Below are positions 22,527-32,007 of a stretch of DNA of 39,823 nt, piece after piece. Source of the stretch: Halorhodospira sp. Its GTDB lineage: Bacteria; Pseudomonadota; Gammaproteobacteria; Nitrococcales; Halorhodospiraceae. The stretch covers positions 1-39,823 of the forward strand of contig SKYL01000120.1 in assembly GCA_007127935.1 (NCBI GenBank). The letters are read 5' to 3'. Numbering within the stretch: the stretch's first letter is position 1; the number at the start of each line of letters is the position of its first letter. The notes under the pieces are model-generated. The model saw nothing but the letters and a program-made list of their open reading frames with translations, was not told where the DNA came from and made no database searches. A program made the position numbers and the translations under genes.

Positions 22527-23125
22527 CGCCGGATCTCCCAGCCGGAAAATGCCACACGCACCCGCTGGGCTCCTTTTTGAAGGTCGACCCGGCGGGGGAG
22601 GTGCACCCCCTCCACCTCATCCCAGGCGTAGTAACGCACCTCCCAGCCGTCCTGCAGCAACCGCTCCGGCCGCCCACGGGCATCCAAGGCCTCGGATTCC
22701 AACGACAGTTGCGGCGCGGGGAGCCCCACCATCCAGTAGCGCAGCGCACTCACCGGCAGGTGGCGCCCGGTGTGAGCCTCCAAGAGGGCCTCGGGCCTTG
22801 CGGCGACCACTGCCTCCCCACGGCCGTCCTCCAGAACGGCATGATCGCTGCCGCCGCTGATCCGAATGGCCCCGGCGCCGAAGGGACCGGAGAGGTCGAG
22901 CACGTAATGGTCAGGCCGTTCCTCGCGCCAACGCAGAGAGAGCGAGGCCGATTCCCCGTCGGACTGGATCGCCGCACGGCCGTTGACCGTCCACCCTTCC
23001 AAGGCGGCGACCCGCGTGCGCAGATCGTCCCGCGCCGCCTCACGCTCCGCCACCATCGGCGTCGCGCAGGCGGCCACGAGCATCGCGGCGGCCAATACCG
23101 CCGACAGGCGCAAACGACCGATCAT
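22523..23125 (-). CDS. lolB: Outer-membrane lipoprotein receptor LolB
   Basis: A 200-residue lipoprotein. The signal peptide MIGRLRLSAVLAAAMLVAAC gives a lipobox VAAC with Cys20. The mature part has the LolB pattern: LEGWTVNGRAAIQSDGESASLSLRW, YVLDLSGPFGAGAIRISG, ALRYWMVGLPAP and LPRRVDLQKGAQRVRVAFSGW. LolB takes lipoproteins from LolA and inserts them in the outer membrane. Its ATG overlaps the stop of the upstream TPR gene (ATGA) and its stop overlaps ispE. An open frame extends far upstream inside the TPR gene; that extension is not part of LolB. Confidence 0.94.
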   Translation of the reverse strand: MIGRLRLSAVLAAAMLVAACATPMVAEREAARDDLRTRVAALEGWTVNGRAAIQSDGESASLSLRWREERPDHYVLDLSGPFGAGAIRISGGSDHAVLEDGRGEAVVAARPEALLEAHTGRHLPVSALRYWMVGLPAPQLSLESEALDARGRPERLLQDGWEVRYYAWDEVEGVHLPRRVDLQKGAQRVRVAFSGWEIRR

Positions 23126-24879
23126 GGATCGAGGCGCTCCAAGGTCTCCAGCAAGACCGGATGGCCGGGGTGCCGCTCCCGCACCTCTTCCCAGACCCGG
23201 CGGGCCGCCTCGCGGTCGCCCAGCTCCCAGTACACCTCGCCGAGATGGGCGCCGATCTCGGCGTCGGGCTCTTTGGCGTAGGCACGCTCCAAGTACGGCA
23301 GCGCCTCGTCCACCCGCCCCTGACGGAAAAGGACCCATCCCATGCTATCGAGAATGGCCGGATGCTCCGGCTCCATCTCCAGCGCCCGCCGGATCAGACC
23401 GTAGGCCTCTTCCAACCGCATTCCGGCATCGGCGAGCGTATACCCCAACGCGTTGAGGGCGTGGACGTCGTCCGGGGACTCTTCCAGCAGGCGCTCCAGA
23501 TCGGCGACGGCCCGCCGAATCTCCCCCAGGCTGGCCAGAGTCAGCGCCCGCCCATAGAGCAGATCGTAGTCGCCGGGGGCCGACTCCAACCCCCGGGTGT
23601 AGGCCAGCACGGCCTCCTCGTAACGGCGCTCCTCCCGCAGAATAAAGCCTTCGATCACGGCCACCCGGGCGCGGAACCGGGGGTCGTCCCCAGGCAAACG
23701 GCTGAGGCGCCCCAGCGCCGCATCGGCCTCCCCCTGTTGCGTCTCCAGCAAAGCCATGCGCAGTTGGGCATCGCCGCGCAACCGCCCCCGGACGCTCCCG
23801 TACCACCCCAATGCCGCCGCGTGGTCACCGTCTTCCTCGGCCAGACGGCCGAGACGGAAACGGGCCTCGTTCTCGTAGTCCCGGATCTCCACCAGGCGTT
23901 CCAACCACTCCCGCGCCTGCTCCGGCTCCCCCAGATCCTCGGCCAGGACCGCCGCCGCATGGAGAACATCGGCGTCATCGGGCTCATCCACCAAGACCGC
24001 CCGGAACGCCGCCAAGGCGCGAGCATCTTCGCCGGCCTGCAGCAGCAGATGGGCCAGGGTCCTTTGCAACTGCCACCCGCCATGCCCGGCGGCCAGCATC
24101 CCCTCCACCCGGTCCGCGGCCTCACCGGGACGCCCCGCCTGGACCAGGGCGCGGACCGTGGCCACCTGGGCGTCACGGCGCCCGGGCGCCAGCGCCACCG
24201 CACGCTCCGCCGCCTCCAGCGCCTCTTCCGACTTTCCGTCGGCAAGGGCGGCCCGGGAGAGCACCAGGTACGCCTCGGGGACATCGGCATAGTCGGCGGC
24301 CAGCCGCCTGAACACTTCGACGGCCCGCGGCCCGGTGACTCCATGGTCCAACAGGAGCCCGATTTGGGAGAACGCGTCCTCCGCATCGCCGTGCCAACGA
24401 TCCAGAAACGCCGACAGATGGTGGTACGCCTCCTCCACATCGCCGCTCCGCAACGCGACGACACCGAGGAGTTGATGCACCTCGGGGTGCCCCGGGGCCA
24501 GATCCAACCAACGCTCCGCGGCACGGTACGCCTTGGCGTCATCCTCCACCAGGAAAGCCAGCCGGACCGCCCGCTCGGCAATGCGGGCGTCGTCACCGTA
24601 CTGCATCGCCTCCAGATAGTGCTCCAACGCAAGGTCGTGGTTACCGCGCTGGACAGCAATCTCGGCGGCTAGCACGTGGATGATCGCCTCGGAGCGAGGG
24701 TCGGGCTCCCACACCGACACCTCGGGGGCATGGGGCCCAGCCTCCCAAACCGGATCCACCGTGACCCCGGGAGTGGCGCAGCCCGCCGCCAATACCAACC
24801 AGATCCACCCGGTCAGACCGACGGACAGACGGTGGACTAGGCGGGCGAACTCAGGCGATGTTGTGCGGTTATGCGACAT
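23122..24879 (-). CDS. Tetratricopeptide-repeat lipoprotein upstream of lolB
   Basis: A 585-residue protein with a signal peptide and lipobox LAAGC (Cys34), then roughly a dozen or more TPR-like helical repeats across the rest of the chain (for example ALNALGYTLADAGMRLEEAY and ILDSMGWVLFRQGRVDEALPYL near the C-terminus, the best-conserved part). A TPR protein in this position before lolB is conserved in many gammaproteobacteria, but its role is not established; an envelope scaffold function is inferred. The ATG at 24879 is preferred to a TTG seven codons upstream. It is divergent from hemA across a 107-base gap. Confidence 0.88.
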   Translation of the reverse strand: MSHNRTTSPEFARLVHRLSVGLTGWIWLVLAAGCATPGVTVDPVWEAGPHAPEVSVWEPDPRSEAIIHVLAAEIAVQRGNHDLALEHYLEAMQYGDDARIAERAVRLAFLVEDDAKAYRAAERWLDLAPGHPEVHQLLGVVALRSGDVEEAYHHLSAFLDRWHGDAEDAFSQIGLLLDHGVTGPRAVEVFRRLAADYADVPEAYLVLSRAALADGKSEEALEAAERAVALAPGRRDAQVATVRALVQAGRPGEAADRVEGMLAAGHGGWQLQRTLAHLLLQAGEDARALAAFRAVLVDEPDDADVLHAAAVLAEDLGEPEQAREWLERLVEIRDYENEARFRLGRLAEEDGDHAAALGWYGSVRGRLRGDAQLRMALLETQQGEADAALGRLSRLPGDDPRFRARVAVIEGFILREERRYEEAVLAYTRGLESAPGDYDLLYGRALTLASLGEIRRAVADLERLLEESPDDVHALNALGYTLADAGMRLEEAYGLIRRALEMEPEHPAILDSMGWVLFRQGRVDEALPYLERAYAKEPDAEIGAHLGEVYWELGDREAARRVWEEVRERHPGHPVLLETLERLDP

Positions 24880-24986
24880 TCTTGAAGGGCTGCGATGCAA
24901 CGGCGCGCTTTACCAACACCGCCACAATTCGTAACAATGGGCCGGAACCCTGATAGTGCCCCAAGGAGGGCGCCCGGCGCCAGCCC

Positions 24987-26330
24987 ATGCCACTGCTTAC
25001 GCTAGGTCTCAATCACGAAAGTGCCCCCGTCTCGATGCGGGAGCGGGTCGCCTTCGCGGCGGAGGCGGTACCCCAGGCCGTCAGCGACCTGTGCGCCGAG
25101 ACCTGCGCCCAGGAGGCCGTGCTGCTCTCCACCTGTAACCGGACGGAACTCTACGCCCGGCTGCCCCACAGCGACGCCGAACGGTTGAGCGAGTGGCTGG
25201 CCCGGCACCGGAGCGTGGAACTCCACCAACTCCGGCCGCATCTCTACCTCTATGCCGGCGCCGACGCCGTCCGTCACCTGATGCGGGTGGCCGCCGGCTT
25301 GAACTCTATGGTGCTCGGCGAACCACAGATTCTCGGCCAGGTGAAGCAGGCCTACCAGTTCGCCTCGCAGGTCGGCGGCATGGGACCGGTGCTGGACCGC
25401 CTATTCCAACACGCCTTTTCGGTGGCCAAGCAGGTACGCACCGACACCGATATCGGCAGCAACCCCATCTCCGTCGCCTTCGCGGCGGTAACACTGGCGA
25501 AGCAGATCTTCGATGACTTCCCACGCCGCACCGCTTTGCTGGTGGGCGCGGGAGAGACCGTGGAGCTAGTGGCGCGCCACCTGGCCCAGCAGCGCATCGG
25601 GCGACTCCTGGTGGCCAACCGCAATCTGGAGCGGGCGCGCCGGCTAGCCGACTGCTACGACGGGGAAGGCATGGGCCTCACCGATCTCCCCCGGCGACTT
25701 CACGAGGCGGACATCGTGGTGGCGTCCACCGGCAGCCCGTTGCCAATCCTGGGCAAGGGCAGCGTGGAGCGGGCGGTGCGGGCACGCCGCCACCGTCCGA
25801 TCTTCATGCTCGATCTGGCGGTGCCGCGGGACATCGAACCGGAGGCGGGAGAGCTGGACGACGTCTACCTCTACTCGGTGGACGACCTGCAGCAGGTGGT
25901 CACCGAGAACATGCGCTCCCGGCGCGAGGCCGCCCACCAAGCCGAGGCCATTGTGGAACGGCAGGTGGAAGCTTTCCTTCAGTGGCGACGCGCCCGGGAC
26001 GCGGGCACCGCCATCCGGGCCTTCCGCGAACGCGCCGAGAGCTATGCCCGGGCCACCCGGGCTCAAGCACTGCGCCGAGTGCAACGGGGGGAGCCCGTGG
26101 AGGCGGTCATGGAGTGGCTGACCCACACCCTGACCCGGCGCCTGATCCACGCCCCCACGTTGGGACTGCGGGGCGCCGCGGCCAGCGGCGACGCCCAACG
26201 CATCCAACACGCCCTGGACACACTGGGCATCGAGAACCAGTTGATTGAGCGCTCCGGTGAAGACGACGATACAGAGCAAGCTCCAACGGATGGCCGAGCG
26301 CCACGAAGAGATTGGCGCACTACTGGCTGA
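24987..26330 (+). CDS. hemA: Glutamyl-tRNA reductase
   Basis: A 447-residue NADPH-dependent enzyme reducing Glu-tRNA to glutamate-1-semialdehyde, the first step of C5 haem synthesis. Catalytic Cys50 is in LLSTCNRTELY; GLNSMVLGEPQILGQVK, the NADPH motif LLVGAGETVELVARHL and IFMLDLAVPRDIEP are present. The C-terminal helical dimerisation domain is complete, followed by an unusual acidic and polar tail (GEDDDTEQAPTDGRAPRRDW) that overlaps prfA by 74 bases. AAGGAGG (24963-24969) is 17 bases from the ATG, much farther than normal, with no alternative start between. The hemA-prfA order is conserved. Confidence 0.96.
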   Translation: MPLLTLGLNHESAPVSMRERVAFAAEAVPQAVSDLCAETCAQEAVLLSTCNRTELYARLPHSDAERLSEWLARHRSVELHQLRPHLYLYAGADAVRHLMRVAAGLNSMVLGEPQILGQVKQAYQFASQVGGMGPVLDRLFQHAFSVAKQVRTDTDIGSNPISVAFAAVTLAKQIFDDFPRRTALLVGAGETVELVARHLAQQRIGRLLVANRNLERARRLADCYDGEGMGLTDLPRRLHEADIVVASTGSPLPILGKGSVERAVRARRHRPIFMLDLAVPRDIEPEAGELDDVYLYSVDDLQQVVTENMRSRREAAHQAEAIVERQVEAFLQWRRARDAGTAIRAFRERAESYARATRAQALRRVQRGEPVEAVMEWLTHTLTRRLIHAPTLGLRGAAASGDAQRIQHALDTLGIENQLIERSGEDDDTEQAPTDGRAPRRDWRTTG

Positions 26331-27345
26331 TCCCGAGGTGGTCTCCAGCCCTTCGCGCTACACCGAACTCTCGCGGGAGTATGCCCGCCTGGAGCCGGTG
26401 GTGGCCGACTTGACCGCCTACCGGCAAGCCGAGGAGGCGCTGGCCAACGCCCGCGCCATGGCCAACGACCCGGACGACGGCATCCGCGCCCTGGCCGAAG
26501 AGGAGATCGTGGTGGCGCAGACCGCGCTGGAGGCCACCCTGGCCCGCCTCAAGACTCACCTGGTGCCGTCCGACCCCCACGACGAGCGCAACATTTTCCT
26601 GGAGGTTCGCGCCGGAACCGGCGGCGACGAGGCCGCCCTCTTCGCCGGAGACCTCTTCCGCATGTACGCCCGGTATGCGGAGCGACAGGGGTGGAAAGTG
26701 GAGCTGATTTCGGCCCGGGAGGGCGAGTACGGCGGCTTTCGGGAGGTCATCGCCCGTATCGTGGGGCGCGGGGCGTACTCCCGCCTCAAGTTCGAGTCCG
26801 GCGCCCACCGGGTACAGAGGGTTCCGGCCACGGAGTCCCAGGGGCGGATTCATACCTCAGCCTGCACCGTCGCCATCCTGCCGGAGTTCGATGCGGTGGA
26901 GACGGTGGAGATCGACCCCGGCGAGCTGCGGGTGGACACCTTCCGCTCCTCCGGCGCCGGCGGCCAGCATGTCAACACCACCGACTCCGCCATCCGCATC
27001 ACCCACCTGCCCACCGGGCTGGTGGTGGAGTGCCAGGATGAACGATCCCAGCACAAAAACCGCGCCAAGGCCATGGCCTACCTGCAGGCCCGCCTGACGG
27101 AACGGGAACGGGCCCGGCAAACGGCCGAACACTCGGAGAAGCGCCGGCTCGCCGTGGGCAGCGGGGACCGCTCGGAGCGCATCCGGACGTACAATTTCCC
27201 CCAGGGCCGGGTAACCGACCACCGGATCAACCTCACCCTCCACAAGCTGGAGCCGATCCTGAGCGGTGAGATGGACGAACTGGTGGACGCCCTGATCAGT
27301 GAGCACCAGGCAGAGGCGCTGGCCGCGGCGGCCGAGGAGGCGTGA
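26257..27345 (+). CDS. prfA: Peptide chain release factor RF1
   Basis: A 362-residue RF1. The stop-codon-reading PAT motif is at 190-192 (VQRVPATESQGRIHTS), which marks RF1 rather than RF2, and the catalytic GGQ is at 235-237 (SSGAGGQHVNTTDSAIR). The GTG at 26257 is chosen since MKTTIQSKLQRMAERHEEI aligns with the usual RF1 start; an in-frame TTG four codons upstream is possible. The start lies inside hemA, so the genes overlap by 74 bases. In many gammaproteobacteria prmC, whose product methylates this GGQ, follows directly; here a signalling pair follows and prmC is about 8 kb away. Confidence 0.96.
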   Translation: MKTTIQSKLQRMAERHEEIGALLADPEVVSSPSRYTELSREYARLEPVVADLTAYRQAEEALANARAMANDPDDGIRALAEEEIVVAQTALEATLARLKTHLVPSDPHDERNIFLEVRAGTGGDEAALFAGDLFRMYARYAERQGWKVELISAREGEYGGFREVIARIVGRGAYSRLKFESGAHRVQRVPATESQGRIHTSACTVAILPEFDAVETVEIDPGELRVDTFRSSGAGGQHVNTTDSAIRITHLPTGLVVECQDERSQHKNRAKAMAYLQARLTERERARQTAEHSEKRRLAVGSGDRSERIRTYNFPQGRVTDHRINLTLHKLEPILSGEMDELVDALISEHQAEALAAAAEEA

Positions 27346-27347
27346 CC

Positions 27348-28964
27348 ATGGACCGACCACGGGACACCCTGGCGGAACGAATCGAACAGCTGGTGGAGAT
27401 CGGCACCGCCCTCTCCGCCGAGCGCGACACCGCGGCCCTCCTGGAGCGGATCCTCAGCGGCGCCAAGGACCTCACCGGGGCCGACGCCGGGACCGTCTAC
27501 CGGGTCGGTGAAGATCAACACCTCCACTTCGAAACCGTACGCAACGACACCCTCGGCCTCCACCTGGGAGGCACCACCGGCAAGCCGGTCACCTTTCCGT
27601 CCCTCGCCCTCTACCTGGAGGACGGCGCACCCAACGAGAAGAACGTCGCCGCCCACGTGGCTCTCTCGGGCCAAGCGGTGCGCATCGCCGACGCTTACCA
27701 CGCCGAGGGCTTCGACTTCTCCGGGACGCGCAAGGTGGACCAGAGCACCGGCTACCGTTCCAAATCGTTCCTGACGGCACCGATGAAAAACCACGAGGAC
27801 ACCGTCATCGGCGTCCTGCAGTTGATCAATGCCGTGGATCCGGAGAGCGGTGAGGTGGTGCCCTTCACCGAGGCCGATGAGCGGCTAGTCCTCTCCCTCG
27901 CCTCCCAAGCCGCCACCGCCCTCACCAAGAAGGAATTGATCGACGCCCAGCGCCACCTCTTCGAAGCCTTCACCAAGGTCATTGCCAAGGGCATCGACCG
28001 TAAGAACCCGGCCACCGGCGGCCACTGCGAGCGGGTACCGAAGCTGACCATGATGATCGCCGACGCCGCCTGCGCTACCCGCGACGGGCCGCTGGCCGAT
28101 TACACCCTCACCGAGGACGAGTACTACGAATTGACGGTGGCGGCGTGGTTGCACGACTGCGGCAAGGTCACCACCCCCGAGGCGATCATCAACAAGTCCA
28201 CCAAACTGGAGACCCAGGTGGACCGGATCGAGGAGATCGCCACCCGGGCCGCCGCCGTCAAAGGGCAGGCCGAGGCCGCCATGCTGCGGCGCCTGGTGGA
28301 GGGCGATGGCCCGGAGGAAGCGGCCCGCGAGGCGTTCACCGCCTTCTGCCGCGACCTGGACAGCGATCTCGACTTCCTCCGTCAAGCCAACAAGGGCGGC
28401 GAGTTCATGCGCGATGAAGACCTGGAGCGCATCGATCGCATCGCCGCCCAGTACACATGGATCGATGCATCCGGCACCGTCCGGCCGCTGCTCACCGACG
28501 ACGAGGTCTACAACCTGAAGATCCGCCGGGGCACCCTCACCGAAGAGGAGTTCCAGATCATGCGGGACCACGTCTCCGTGACCCTGGAGATGCTGCAGGA
28601 GCTGCCGTATCCCAAGTACCTGCGCCGGGTGCCGGAGATCGCCGCCAACCATCACGAACGCATGGACGGCAAAGGGTACCCGCGGGGACTCACCGGCGAC
28701 CAGATGTCGGTGCAGGAGCGGATGGTGGCGGTGGCCGACATCTTCGAGGCCCTCACCGCCGCCGACCGCCCCTACAAAACCGGCAAACCACTGAGCGAAG
28801 CACTGAAGATCATGGGATTCATGACCAAGGAGGGCCATCTCGACCCACTCCTTTTCGACCTCTTCATCCGCGAGAAGGTCTACCTCCGGTACGCCGAGGG
28901 GTTCCTGAAGCCGGAGCAGATCGACGACATCGACGAAGCGTCACTCCCCGGCTACGGGCCTTGA
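27348..28964 (+). CDS. GAF and HD-GYP domain phosphohydrolase, candidate c-di-GMP phosphodiesterase
   Basis: A 538-residue cytoplasmic protein. Residues 10-190 form a GAF domain (DLTGADAGTVYRV, SFLTAPMKNHEDTVIGVLQLIN). Residues about 205-510 form HD-GYP: GGHCERV, HDCGK at 269-273, HHERMDGKGYP at 435-445, and VADIFEALTAADRPYK. All signature residues, including GYP, are intact, so c-di-GMP hydrolysis is plausible. Odd point: about 120 helical, charged residues are inserted between HDCGK and the next conserved block. The ATG follows GAGGAGG by seven bases, two bases after the prfA stop, so it is coupled to hemA-prfA, and the adenylate cyclase gene follows four bases later. Confidence 0.92.
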   Translation: MDRPRDTLAERIEQLVEIGTALSAERDTAALLERILSGAKDLTGADAGTVYRVGEDQHLHFETVRNDTLGLHLGGTTGKPVTFPSLALYLEDGAPNEKNVAAHVALSGQAVRIADAYHAEGFDFSGTRKVDQSTGYRSKSFLTAPMKNHEDTVIGVLQLINAVDPESGEVVPFTEADERLVLSLASQAATALTKKELIDAQRHLFEAFTKVIAKGIDRKNPATGGHCERVPKLTMMIADAACATRDGPLADYTLTEDEYYELTVAAWLHDCGKVTTPEAIINKSTKLETQVDRIEEIATRAAAVKGQAEAAMLRRLVEGDGPEEAAREAFTAFCRDLDSDLDFLRQANKGGEFMRDEDLERIDRIAAQYTWIDASGTVRPLLTDDEVYNLKIRRGTLTEEEFQIMRDHVSVTLEMLQELPYPKYLRRVPEIAANHHERMDGKGYPRGLTGDQMSVQERMVAVADIFEALTAADRPYKTGKPLSEALKIMGFMTKEGHLDPLLFDLFIREKVYLRYAEGFLKPEQIDDIDEASLPGYGP

Positions 28965-28968
28965 CGCC

Positions 28969-31188
28969 ATGCGCCGGCATCTTCAGGACAAGCTTTGGCC
29001 GATCGGGATCGGACTCCTGCTCCTCGCCTATTCGGTGTGGGGCTTGCAGACCGACTTTGGTCCGATCCGCGCCGTCATCGACCGCACCGAGAGCATCGTC
29101 TACGACCAGCGGTTGCTGCTGACCCTACCCGCCGACCCGGAACCCGACGAGCGCGTGGTCATCGTCGACATTGATGAAAAGAGCCTGGCAGAGCTGGGCC
29201 GGTGGCCGTGGTCGCGGGCGGTGGTCGCCCAGCTGGTGGAACGGCTGTGGGACTACGGCGCGGTGGTGATCGCCTTCGATATTGTCTTCGCCGAGGCGGA
29301 GCGCAACATCGTCGAAGAGGTGGCCGGCGCCGTGGACCATCCGGAAGCGAAAGAACGGCTGTTGGCGCTGCGCCCACACTTCGACGGTGACCGGTTGCTG
29401 GCCGAACGTATCGCCGAGGGCGACACCGTCCTCGGCTACGTGCTGCACGGTGACCGAACGGAAGGGCACGCCGGTGTTCTGCCGCCGCCGTCGTTGCAGG
29501 GCTTCGAGGTAGACGGGCGCCCCTTGGCGCTCACCCGGTTTCCCGCCTACACCGGCAACCTGCCGATCCTCCAGGAGCACGCCGCCGGTGCCGGCTTCTT
29601 CACGGTGGTTCCCGACGACGACGGCGTTGTCCGCCGCGCTCCGCTGGTCCTCGGCCACGACGGCAGCGTCTACGCCTCGCTCGCCTTGGAGACGGTCCGC
29701 CTCTACCAATTGATTGATGGATTTGAGTTGCGGACCGGTGCGCTGGGCGACCACCAAAGCGTCGACGCGGTGGATCTGGGTGGGGCCATCCTGCGGACCG
29801 ACGCCCGGGGGCGCGCCATCATCCCCTACCGCGGGCCACGGGGCAGCTTCCACTACATCAGCGCCGCCGACATCATCGCCGAACGGGCCGATCCGGAGCT
29901 GCTCATCGGCTCCATCGCCCTGGTGGGAACCAGCGCCGTCGGCCTCTTCGACCTGCGTGCCACTCCGGTGGGCAGCGTCTACCCCGGCGTGGAGGTCCAC
30001 GCCAACCTAATCGCGGGGATTCTGGACGAATCCTTCCCCCACCGGCCTGCCTGGGCCGACGGCGCCGACCTGGTCACCGTCCTCGGGCTCGGCCTGATCG
30101 CCGCCATCGCCATGCCGTTTTTGGGTCCGGTGGCGACGCTGCTCCTCGCCTTGCTGCTGCTGGGGGGCATATCCGCCTGGAACCTGTGGGCGTGGACCGA
30201 GCACGGCCTAGTCCTCGGTTACGCCCCCATCGTTTTCACCATCTCCTCCATCACCGTGCTCAACCTGGGGTGGGGCTTCCTCTTCGAGCACCGCCGCCGC
30301 AACGTGATGCGCAAGCGGTTCGGGGAGTACGTGCCGCCGGAGCTGGTGGACGAGATGTCGGAGCGGCCCGACCACTTCGGGTTTGAAGGGGAGACCCGGG
30401 AACTGACCATCCTCTTCGCCGACATCCGCAGCTTCACCACCATCTCCGAGCCGCTGGACGCCGGGGCGCTGAAGGATCTGCTCAACCGCTTCTTCACCCC
30501 GATGACCCGGGTGATCTTCGAAAACCGGGGCACCATCGACAAGTACGTCGGGGACATGATCATGGCCTTCTGGGGCGCGCCCCTCCCCGACCCGGACCAC
30601 CGCCGCCACGCGGTGCGCGCCGCGCTCGGCATGCTGCGGGAGGCGGCCCGCCTGCGGGAAGCGTTCACCGCCGAGGGGCTGCCGCCGATCCATATCGGTG
30701 TCGGCCTCAACAGCGGCGTGGCCAACGTCGGCGACATGGGTTCCGAGTACCGGCGCGCCTACACCGCCCTCGGGGATGCGGTGAACCTCGCCTCCCGCGT
30801 GGAGAGCGCCACCAAGTCGTACGGCGTCGCCTTTGCCGTCACCGCCTACACCAAGGAGGGGCTGGAGGACGAGTTCGCCTTCCGCGAACTCGATTGCGTC
30901 CGGGTCAAGGGGAAGAAGGAGCCGGTCACCCTGTTCGAGGTGGTGGGGCCTCTGGATGAACTGACCGACGACCAGCGGCAACGGCTGGCGCGGCACGAAG
31001 AGGCGTTGCGGCTGTTCCGGGAGCGGCGCTGGGACGAGGCGGAGGCCCTCTTCCGTGCGTTGGCGGAGGCGCGGATCGACGACCGCCCCGACGCTTGCGC
31101 GGAGCTCCACCTGCAACGAATCGAGGAGTTGCGGGCCGCCGATCCCGGAGAAGGGTGGGACGGCGTCTTCGACCGGACCGAGAAATAG
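28969..31188 (+). CDS. CHASE2-domain class III adenylate cyclase
   Basis: A 739-residue membrane enzyme. A first helix (about 10-26) leads to a periplasmic CHASE2 domain (35-360; ERVVIVDIDEKSLAELGRWPW, VVIAFDIVF, GVVRRAPLV). Two or three helices (about 366-438) follow, then a catalytic domain (475-650). Metal-binding Asp485 and Asp529 (LFADIRSFT, DKYVGDMIMAFWG), adenine-selecting Lys525 and Asp603, and Asn606/Arg610 (LGDAVNLASRVES) are all present, so cAMP production is predicted. A roughly 80-residue helical tail resembles a TPR-like segment. It is tightly coupled to the HD-GYP gene and convergent, nine bases apart, with cpdA. Confidence 0.94.
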   Translation: MRRHLQDKLWPIGIGLLLLAYSVWGLQTDFGPIRAVIDRTESIVYDQRLLLTLPADPEPDERVVIVDIDEKSLAELGRWPWSRAVVAQLVERLWDYGAVVIAFDIVFAEAERNIVEEVAGAVDHPEAKERLLALRPHFDGDRLLAERIAEGDTVLGYVLHGDRTEGHAGVLPPPSLQGFEVDGRPLALTRFPAYTGNLPILQEHAAGAGFFTVVPDDDGVVRRAPLVLGHDGSVYASLALETVRLYQLIDGFELRTGALGDHQSVDAVDLGGAILRTDARGRAIIPYRGPRGSFHYISAADIIAERADPELLIGSIALVGTSAVGLFDLRATPVGSVYPGVEVHANLIAGILDESFPHRPAWADGADLVTVLGLGLIAAIAMPFLGPVATLLLALLLLGGISAWNLWAWTEHGLVLGYAPIVFTISSITVLNLGWGFLFEHRRRNVMRKRFGEYVPPELVDEMSERPDHFGFEGETRELTILFADIRSFTTISEPLDAGALKDLLNRFFTPMTRVIFENRGTIDKYVGDMIMAFWGAPLPDPDHRRHAVRAALGMLREAARLREAFTAEGLPPIHIGVGLNSGVANVGDMGSEYRRAYTALGDAVNLASRVESATKSYGVAFAVTAYTKEGLEDEFAFRELDCVRVKGKKEPVTLFEVVGPLDELTDDQRQRLARHEEALRLFRERRWDEAEALFRALAEARIDDRPDACAELHLQRIEELRAADPGEGWDGVFDRTEK

Positions 31189-31197
31189 GGAGCCGCT

Positions 31198-31983
31198 TCA
31201 GTCGTAACCGGTGGTCGACCGGTCGGGAGCCCACTCCCCGTCGATGCGCTCCACCCACGTGTCGACCTCGCCGCCCCCGCCCAAGGTCAACCACCGCACC
31301 CCGGGGTTGACCGTATCCAAGGCGAAACCGGCGGAGTCGGGCTTGAACTGGATGCAGGTGGACGGACTGGACAGCAACCGCAACCCGTCGTGCCGCCGGT
31401 CGAACTCCTGATGGACGTGCCCCCAGACCACCAGCTTCACCTGGGGATGCCGGGACACGATCTCCAACAGCGTCTCGCCGTCCTCCACCCGCTGCTCATC
31501 GAGCCACCGGGCGCCCACCGGTACCGGCTGGTGGTGCAGGGAGACCACGACGGGGGTCTGCCGATCCCGCGTCAGCGCCGTACCGAGCCATTCCAACTGC
31601 TCGCCGCCGATCCGCCCCCCCACGGCGCCGGGGACTTGGCTATTGAGGAGGAGGAACCGCCAGCCGTCCAAGAGGAAGTCGGGGCCGAACCGAAGCACGT
31701 CGCCCCCGCCCAGTTCTTCCCGCATCAGGGTCAATTCGTCGTGATTGCCGGGGAGGACCAGGACCGGTTTGCCGAAACGCTCGAAATCCCGGCGGAACCG
31801 CCGATACGCCTCGCGATCCCCGTTGTGGCTGATGTCGCCGGTGGCGAGGACCAGATCGACGCCGTCCATGGCCGGGGTGATCCGGTGCAGCACGGCGTCA
31901 TAGCTGGCGGAAGGATCGACCCCGGCGAGCCGCCAATCCGGGCTCCCCTTCAGGTGGAGGTCGGTGATTTGGAGGACTTTCAT
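31198..31983 (-). CDS. cpdA: 3',5'-cAMP phosphodiesterase CpdA
   Basis: A 261-residue calcineurin-like metallophosphoesterase. The metal-site motifs are in order: ITDLHL (Asp8, His10), LATGDISHNGD, VLPGNHDE, SLHHQPVPVG and VVWGHVHQEF. The block LLSSPSTCIQFKPDSAGFALD is typical of CpdA, which degrades cAMP to AMP in the cytoplasm. It lies convergent to an adenylate cyclase gene, so synthesis and removal of the same messenger are side by side. It follows dksA by 24 bases and is probably cotranscribed with it. Confidence 0.94.
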   Translation of the reverse strand: MKVLQITDLHLKGSPDWRLAGVDPSASYDAVLHRITPAMDGVDLVLATGDISHNGDREAYRRFRRDFERFGKPVLVLPGNHDELTLMREELGGGDVLRFGPDFLLDGWRFLLLNSQVPGAVGGRIGGEQLEWLGTALTRDRQTPVVVSLHHQPVPVGARWLDEQRVEDGETLLEIVSRHPQVKLVVWGHVHQEFDRRHDGLRLLSSPSTCIQFKPDSAGFALDTVNPGVRWLTLGGGGEVDTWVERIDGEWAPDRSTTGYD

Positions 31984-32007
31984 CGCCCCGGCGTGCCCAC
32001 GGCTCGC

